Shown: positions 57,891-64,000 of the stretch, one piece after another
Layout: every line of letters starts with the position of its first letter
Position numbering within the stretch: position 1 is the stretch's first letter
Source: Triatoma infestans
Taxonomy: Eukaryota > Arthropoda > Insecta > Hemiptera > Reduviidae
DNA: 64,000 nt
Direction: 5' to 3'
NCBI GenBank assembly: GCA_011037195.1
Contig: JAAEAF010002326.1
Coordinates: 124,001-188,000, forward strand
Translations under genes and position numbers: made by a program
The notes under the pieces: model-generated
What the model was told of the DNA's origin: nothing
Database searches by the model: none
The model's input: the letters and a program-made list of their open reading frames with translations, nothing else

Positions 57891-59004
57891 GTGCTCCAAC
57901 AGCTGCGCTGGAGGTGCTGCTGGGCTTGGCACCGCTACACTTGTTAGTGCAGGCGGAGGCGAGGGTCAGTACACATAGATTACGCAACAATGGTCTTTGG
58001 AGGCAGAGGGGCTCCTTAGCCAAACACTTGGCCATATTGCTAAAGGTCAACCCGGGCCCGGTGATAGACATGGCCCAGGATAGCATTTGTCCAACATATA
58101 ACTTCGAGGTTCCATTTCGGGTCTTCCTAGGCTCTAGGGCGGAATGGTCCAAGGGGTGGGAAAAACACTACCGAACAGGACCTCTGTGGTTTACAGAGGG
58201 TTCTAGGATGGATTGCGGACTGGAGCAGGAGTGTATGGAATGAGCCCGCAGGTACTCATTGAGAGGCCGTTGGCAGGTATTCCACTATACTCCAGGCTGA
58301 AGTTTTTGCCATTAAGGTCTGTGCCGAGGAGAACCTGCGTAGAGCCCCAAGGGGCAAGGTCATACGCATTTACTCGGACAGTCAGGCCGCACTGAAAGCC
58401 CTAGAGGCTTACAGAATTACCTCATCCCTAGTGAAAGAATGTCGTGAGGCATTGGTGAGACTCTCCAGACACAACAAGGTACAGCTGCCATGGGTGCCTG
58501 GACATGCGGGATTGAGGGTAATGAGACAGCTGATCAACTGGCCAGGAACGGGGCTAACACTCCGTTCATTGGTCCAGAGCCGGCCCTGGGGATAACTGGC
58601 GGAGCAATTCGTGCAGCGATTAGAGAGTGGTGTCGCAGCAAGCATGAAGAGCTCTGGAGGGGGAGCCCGGGTGTTAGACACAGTAAAAGGATGATGCCAG
58701 GACTGTGTAAATGAAGGACCCAAATGACTCTTAGTCTGAGTAGGAGCCAGATTTCTCTGGTGACGGGACTATTTACGGGTCATGATAGGTTCAGGAAACA
58801 TCTGTACAAGGTAGGGCTCCTTTTTAAAGCGGAACCCCTGTGCAGATTATGTCAGGAAGAGGAGGAAACGGCCCCCCACCTGTTGTTTGATTGCGTTGCA
58901 ATAATTAAATTGAGGTATGAGAACTTTGGTAGGTTGCGAACTGAGGAGATGGTAGCTCAAAATGACCTGATGGTGAAGGCCCTCAAACTTCTTAAGGAGG
59001 GAGG
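57780..59004 (+). pseudogene. LINE ORF2, connection, RNase H and CCHC tail
   Basis: 'QRLACLLITGAFKSAPTAAL' (57850) starts the connection. RNase H follows: the first motif reads FTEGS (58191) instead of TDGS, then after a frameshift QAE (58290), 'YSDSQAALKAL' (58374) and, after another shift, 'GIEGNETADQLA' (58508). Three of four acidic residues are kept and the first is conservatively changed. The tail has 'LVTGLFTGHDRFRKHLYKVGL' (58750) and CRLC-x-EEEE-x-APHLLFDC (58840-58892), a CCHC zinc-type motif. The frame runs into the LTR insertion at 59004 and resumes at 61213, reaching its stop within four codons. Confidence 0.88.
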
Positions 59005-61208
59005 TGAAATGTTGCATGTGTGTGTTGAGTTTGTTGTATGTTTGTAGTAGCACGAGCGGTTTTGGAAAAGGGCTTGTATGTATGTTTGAGATAAAGATAG
59101 AAATATTAAGAAATAATCAAGAAAACACTGGTAAATTAAATTAAATATATTCTTTAAAGATATTTAAATATTTTACAATAACACCACTATTATGATTAAT
59201 GAAATTAAGTATTTATCTAGATCAAATGCAAAGCTCTTATGTTTTAACTTAAAGTGACACTGATTTTTGAGGGCGATTCCTGAAGCAAGTCTTCTGGGTT
59301 TGGAAGCAGAATGCAGACTCTGTTGTTTGAAAGCAGAAGGCAGACTGTGCTAAAGGAATGTTCTCTCTAACAAAACCGTTGGCCAAGTAGCATTGTATTA
59401 ATTTAACGGATTTTTGTGCCTTTGTTTCCCTAATAGCAATGACCCCAAATTACAGTACTTGACTCTTTTCACTGCACTAAGATACATTTAAAATATTAAC
59501 AAAATTGTATTTTTGATGCTATAAAATTTTCTAAACTATTTTTCAAAACTATTATTTTCTTTTATTCCTTTCTTCCACTACATTATCCCCCCTCCTTGAG
59601 AAATATTTCGGCACGAAAAATTTGGGAGATAATATGGAGTTGTAGAGGCTTGGAAGTTATCGAGAGGCGTGTGTGTAACCTCTGTAAGGTGGCCGTGTGT
59701 TGAAGACTACAGTCATCTTCTTCTGGAGCAAACGCTGCTTGAGTGGGTGAGCGTTGCTGTGGTGGTAGGCTGACATGCGAACACTACTTGGCGAGTGAGA
59801 GTGTTGCTGATGAAGATGTAACTGGCAAGGTTAGACAAGGCGATCAATGTAGGCTTCTGAGTGATGATGCTGTAGGGATGCATGTACTTTATTGAATTGA
59901 CTCTGTATGAACAAAACAAAACTCTTAAGTAATTCAAAAATAATTAACGTAAATATACATAATATTTAAAAAAAATTATAATATATATGTTTGTTTAATA
60001 AGCGAGCAGGGATGCGCAAGGATGTGCGATCGCAAAGGGTATGAGAAAATGAAGATCTTTTCCTTTGGTAGAATCTTGTGTATCTCAAAATGATCCATAA
60101 TCAATATCATATTCAACAGAATTTTAAATTATACATAAATAATTATTGATAATTTCAATTTCTTACAACTAACATGCAATTATATTCATACGCATGCAAT
60201 CACATTCATGCACATGCAATGGTGCAGACGACGAAGATGCTTGGATCTGCAAAAGAGTGCTTATATATAAAAAAAAGTTATATAAAATTCTTAAAGCTAA
60301 CCTAACGATATTATGGATATGTCTCAATAATTTTAACAAATATAGGCATAATGCTTTACATAATTAAATAGCAATTATTAATAAGAAGTATATAATGTAC
60401 AAAAAAATTTATACTAAATCAATGCCAAATATTTGAAAAATTCTTAATTTCTGGATTAAAATCGTCGTCGCTGGAACAGAAATAATTTTTTAATTAAACA
60501 AGTTTACGTGTTCATCTTGGTTTCTGCAAAATAAAATAAATTGTAAATTATTATTTAATTAAATATACAATACAATAATTAAAAATATCAAATGGTTAAA
60601 TAAATTTATAACTCGAGGTACTAGAGTTTTCAGTGCTGAAACCAAAATAATATGTCCATTATTGCAACAACTAAAGTAAAAAAATATATCAATACACTTG
60701 ACACATTTTTGTTCTTAAGACTAACGAAATTCTTACATAGAATATATATACATATGGAGTAGTATGTAGAGTTAAGAAGTGTGATAGATTGAGATTAAAT
60801 TCAGGAGATTCAATGTTTTGTTGTGTTACGTATTGTGTGCGCGAGGTGGCACAGAAATTTATGGCTAGTTACTAGGGATTTTAGTGAACATAGCGATTAG
60901 TACTAAATTGGTGCGTTTGAGTGCTATTTGAAAATTGAATGTTGAATTTATTAAGTGTTAGATACGGTGCGCAAATTAATAGTTGCCCTGTAAGAACGTT
61001 TCTACAAGTATTAACTGGAAATTGCCTTTTAATTGCGAAAATATGGATTCGCCAGAAAATTTGGAATTTTTGACATTGTCCGCATGCAAATGAAGGAAGA
61101 CACTAAGATACATTTAAAATATTAACAAAATTATATTTTTGATACTATAAAATATTCTAAACTATTTTTCAAAACTAGTATTTTCTTTTATTTCTTTCTT
61201 CCACTACA
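59005..61208 (+). mobile_element. LTR element (family 2) nested in the LINE
   Basis: GAGG occurs at 59001-59004 and 61209-61212, a 4-bp target duplication. Removing the insert restores a continuous LINE reading frame and stop. The left LTR spans 59005-59582 (GTAGCACGAGCGG at 59046, end CTTCCACTACA). The last 108 bp of an LTR recur at 61101-61208. The internal 1.5 kb has no recognisable gag or pol, and only a 74-codon ORF on the minus strand. So it is a non-autonomous or heavily deleted element, with its right LTR 5'-truncated. Related LTRs: 14115, 11485 and 37130. Confidence 0.8.
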
Positions 61209-61212
61209 GAGG

Positions 61213-61319
61213 GTTTGTCTACTAGGAACGATAGTTCCTAGGGGATAGCACAATAAGCCTCTGTTGGCTGTAGTGCCGCGATATAGCCCACCCGAGGTTG
61301 GTAATAATAATAATAATAA
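61213..61319 (+). other. LINE 3' terminus: last codons, stop and 3' UTR
   Basis: Stop TAG lies at about 61222. The UTR contains GGGATAGCACAATAAGCC, GTAGTGCCGCGATATAGCCC and a (TAA)6-type tail. The ATAGCACAATA block is shared with the 3' UTR of the 38.7-kb LINE, which supports common ancestry of the two families. The UTR is the likely RT recognition region. Confidence 0.7.
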
Positions 61320-61604
61320 GATTCAGTTGTGAATACCAGAAATTAGATAACAAAATACAAGAATTTTCTGTATTATATATAAGTTTCTTAACTTGCGATC
61401 TCGGAATATCAAATCATACATTTGGTGGAATACATTTTGTATTTTCGATATCTATTAAAAGTTAATTTTTTGTTAAAATATTTTATAAACAACTTTTTTA
61501 GAATTTAAAATGGTATTCAATTCGTTAGGTCTTAAAATTACAATGAGATGTTTGTACGGCAATGGCCAGAGGAGTTTTTTTAAGAAAAAAATTATTTTTT
61601 TTTT

Positions 61605-61646
61605 GCTCTACGTTTCGGGTACCATTAGTGCCCTTCTTCAGGAGCT
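61605..61646 (-). ncRNA. Hammerhead ribozyme motif, left arm of foldback D
   Basis: Minus strand: GAGCTC (61641-61646), CTGAAGA (61634-61640), extra A, stem II with GGG/CCC plus AC/GT pairs around a C-A mismatch, GAAA (61612-61615 region), CG, UA, then GAGC (61605-61608), which pairs with GCTC for stem I. All core residues are present. Confidence 0.6.
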
Positions 61647-61762
61647 CTGTAAAAATTTATTGAAGAAAATACATTATTGTACAGTATAGTAGTTATAAAA
61701 AGTGCATAGATTTATAACTACTATACTGTACAATAATGTATTTTCTTCAATAAATTTTTACA

Positions 61763-61805
61763 GAGCTCCTGAAGAAGGGCACCAATGGTACCCGAAACGT
61801 AGAGC
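61763..61805 (+). ncRNA. Hammerhead ribozyme motif, right arm of foldback D
   Basis: GAGCTC (61763-61768), CTGAAGA (61769-61775), extra A (61776), stem II GGG(61777-61779)/CCC(61791-61793) extended by ACC/GGT, GAAA (61794-61797), stem III CG (61798-61799), U61800, A61801, GAGC (61802-61805) pairing with GCTC (61765-61768). Predicted cleavage follows A61801. Stem III of two self-complementary bases cannot close on itself, so a dimer would be needed. Confidence 0.62.
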
Positions 61806-61881
61806 AAGAAAGAATTTTTTTTTTCTTTAAAAACTCCTCTGGCCATTGCCGTACAAACATCTCATTATTATTTAGAATTTA

Positions 61882-63000
61882 GTTTCTTTTGTGAATGAAT
61901 ATATGGTTCCATTTCCTGAATAATTTACATTCTGTCTCACTTTATCAATCACACATACTCTCTCTCTCACACACACTCTTTCTCTCTTACACTGAATCCT
62001 CTTTATTCTCATTTATTCTGTTATGTACTCTTAGTGATTGTTGGTAGATATATTATGTATAATGTGGGTATAGCTACAAATAAATAATTCCAGCACATGT
62101 GGTTCTCTATTCTGTACTGGTGGTAATGTACTTACTGGTCAAAATTAGTTAGCCTGTATTGGTTATCCATGGTATTAATTAAAAGCCTAAACGCTGTGTT
62201 TTCACCAACCATTTCAGTTGTAAACTAGTTTACAACCAAACCTTTAAATATTAACGCCATCATTTACGTATAACAAAGAATAACAAGCTTTTGTATCATC
62301 GTTTCACAATAACATCATAATCCTCTTTATGGGCAGCAAACAACAACTAATGAAATAATATCATTTTATAATTAATTAGGGCAGAAGAATAATAGTAAAA
62401 TTATGTTCAGTTTATTTAGGTAAAATATTGAAAACCGATGCTATATTATTTTAAAATAAATACTTTAAAAAAAGTAAAAAAATGTTTTATTGTTAATAAA
62501 TTTTTCTATTTTGTCATTAAAAAATTATTTTATCCATCTTATTTTACTCCAAAAACTATTTTATATATTTAAAAACAAAATTATTGCCATTACACATATA
62601 ACTTTGGAGTTACATCAAAATTAAATTTTTTAAAACTTATAACATGTCCCGAAGACTGAACGATATTCTAAATAAATTATTATCTGGTATAAAGAAATGC
62701 AAAGTTTATATGAAATGTATGAAATAGAGATTCCTTCAAATTCTGCAAAATAATAGCGTCAGTTGGAAATTAATATTTGATGTAATACTTGTTCTAGTAA
62801 TAAATGAATTCAGGCAAAATTGTATATGTAATAGACATAACATTTCTCTATCTGATGGAATAGACCGTTAATTAAATTTTGAACAATTAGAAAATCATTA
62901 TACTAATGACGATTAGATACATTAAGCGGGTGAGTCTAGTTAAGAGTCTACTTGTTGTATTTGAACAGTGGGCCATATAGAGACGTCACCAATAAGTTAT
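61882..63000. other. AT-rich stretch, no gene seen
   Basis: TC/CA microsatellite at 61956-61990; nothing else recognised. Confidence 0.45.
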
Positions 63001-63008
63001 GTTCACTC

Positions 63009-63863
63009 CAGTGGCGGCGGTTCGTGAAGTTTGCAAGTGGTGTTGAAGCTGCACGAGTAAAACGGAACATATCTGAATTTAACTCAGTTTAATTAATAAA
63101 AAAAAAAAAAAATTCACACAGATATTTTTTAAGATATTTTCTGTTATACAAAAAAATATGATTTCTCAGTTAAATAATTTATAAATGAAAAACAAAATTA
63201 AATTATATTGAATATAAAATCCATTCTTCAAGTTTTAGCTTCAAAAAAATTTTTGAATAACTTTTTTATTAAAATTAATTATTTTAGAAATCCTTCAATT
63301 TTTTATTTCAATTTTTTCGGGCAATTTCAATTGAGAATTTATATATATATATTCAACATTAACCCCCATCTGGATAAATCACCCATCTTTGATAAAAATA
63401 ATATTTATTTTATTTATATTTTTATTCTATTATAAAGAATATTATTGAATAAAAAAAAATAAAAAATTACCGTTAAACCTTTAACGAACACAATAATTTA
63501 TTTTTGTTTATAACATAAACTGTAATATTGCACACAATTATCAACGCTGCCCGGCGAATAGCTAAAATAGCACTAGTTGTGTGTCATTATTCAAGCAAAC
63601 GATGCTTGTCGGAAATAACCGAATATGACCATTTTTTTTAAACTAGCAGCAACTAATATTGGGCAGTGTCAATATCAAGCAACGATTGATGAAATAATTC
63701 TTTTTTTTAAAAACGGATTCATTAATGGTATTTAAATAATAATTATGCAAAGATTGTTATTTTATTATTCTTTTTTAACATAAATTTAAAAAAAAATTAA
63801 GTTTTGTAGTTATTTTCTGGGGGTGCTGCAGTGTCGCAGTGCTCATGCAACAGCCGCCCACTG
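63009..63863. mobile_element. Non-autonomous hAT element
   Basis: Left end CAGTGGCGGCGGTTCGTG, right end (minus) CAGTGGGCGGCTGTTGCATG: imperfect inverted ends of hAT type. Flanks GTTCACTC (63001-63008) and GTCCACTC (63864-63871) match at 7 of 8 positions, the 8-bp duplication expected for hAT. The 855-bp interior is AT-rich with no transposase; a 75-codon ORF (63208-63435) is F/N/I-rich and unrecognised. Confidence 0.75.
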
Positions 63864-64000
63864 GTCCACTCAGTAATAGATCAGACAGAAAATACGTGAT
63901 CATTTTATGGCAGTGTGTCCACATGTTAAAGAAATTTCTTTTGTGTTAATTTGAGCAAGATAGTGTTTAGGATAGTTTGCATATTTAAACAGTTACAAGA

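Larger units (their letters stand above)
54850..61319 (+). mobile_element. R1/LOA-like LINE, near full span, with nested LTR element
   Basis: GC rises sharply at 54850. The order is a 5' region (54850-55230), ORF1, ORF2 endonuclease, RT, RNase H and CCHC tail, then a 2.2-kb LTR insertion (59005-61208), then the last ORF2 codons, the stop and a 3' UTR ending in (TAA)n at about 61300-61319. A short microsatellite tail instead of poly-A is usual in I-superfamily LINEs. The 5' boundary is approximate and I found no target duplication for the LINE itself. Confidence 0.88.
61508..61870. mobile_element. Foldback element D, near-perfect palindrome with hammerhead cores
   Basis: Arms of about 155 bp (61541-61698 and 61711-61867) are almost identical inverted copies around a 12-base loop. 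About 33 unpaired bases precede the left arm, as in foldbacks A and B. An 11-bp direct repeat TTTAGAATTTA flanks the element (61497-61507 and 61871-61881). Both arms contain a complete hammerhead core. Its sequence is unrelated to A/B/C outside the core, so it is a second family with the same design. The low arm divergence suggests a recent origin or gene conversion. Confidence 0.85.

Noticed and set aside
59560..59600. Polypurine tract for a minus-oriented LTR element
   Set aside because: AAGGAGGGGGGATAA on the minus strand looked like one, but the target duplication, the CTACA ends and the LTR relatives show the element runs on the plus strand.

Overview
This window looks like repeat-dominated intergenic or heterochromatic DNA from an insect-type nuclear genome. 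I infer an arthropod, perhaps a hemipteran, from the very AT-rich background, the mix of transposon families (R1/LOA-like and Jockey-like LINEs, tRNA-derived SINEs, solo LTRs, a Tigger/pogo element, hAT and palindromic MITEs, Penelope-like foldbacks) and the insect flavour of the Jockey and DUF4780-type proteins. I see no convincing host protein-coding exon and no functional rRNA or tRNA gene. The recognisable open reading frames belong to transposable elements, and most are broken.

Layout. 1-11 kb: a dispersed microsatellite-bearing repeat, a tRNA-derived SINE, a degenerate LINE reverse transcriptase split by a hammerhead-bearing foldback, a second foldback, an RT fragment, a 30-bp minisatellite and a solo LTR. 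11-16 kb: two related blocks, each an LTR piece joined to a decayed Jockey RT, around another solo LTR. 17-20 kb: a long LINE (endonuclease, RT, thumb) that stops at the start of its RNase H. 20-35 kb: three tRNA-type SINEs (two with target duplications), tandem roughly 0.3-kb repeats, five LTR-type repeats, LINE tail fragments and long AT-rich filler. 35-49.5 kb: a large inverted repeat (arms 35066-37990 and 47016-49494) around a 9-kb spacer with a fairly young RNase H LINE, a hairpin MITE, a foldback whose loop is a 47-bp satellite, and a Tigger remnant. 50-61.5 kb: two eroded LINE tails, then the best-preserved element, a R1/LOA-like LINE (ORF1 with DUF4780-like domain, endonuclease, YADD reverse transcriptase, RNase H, CCHC) into whose tail a 2.2-kb LTR element inserted with a GAGG target duplication. 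61.5-64 kb: a near-perfect palindrome with hammerhead cores on both strands, and a non-autonomous hAT element.

The most interesting signal is a family of foldback elements (4096-4440, 5989-6252, 42.1-43.5 kb, 46.8 kb, 61508-61870, with related ends on the large inverted repeat). Their arms carry the hammerhead ribozyme core CTGANGA - stem II - GAAA - short palindromic stem III - UH. Three copies have 9 to 12 bp target duplications. Short type-I hammerheads are known from the terminal repeats of Penelope-like retroelements, so these are probably non-autonomous relatives. The inverted arrangement, the one-base insertion after the core and the satellite-filled loop deserve study. All calls were made by eye.
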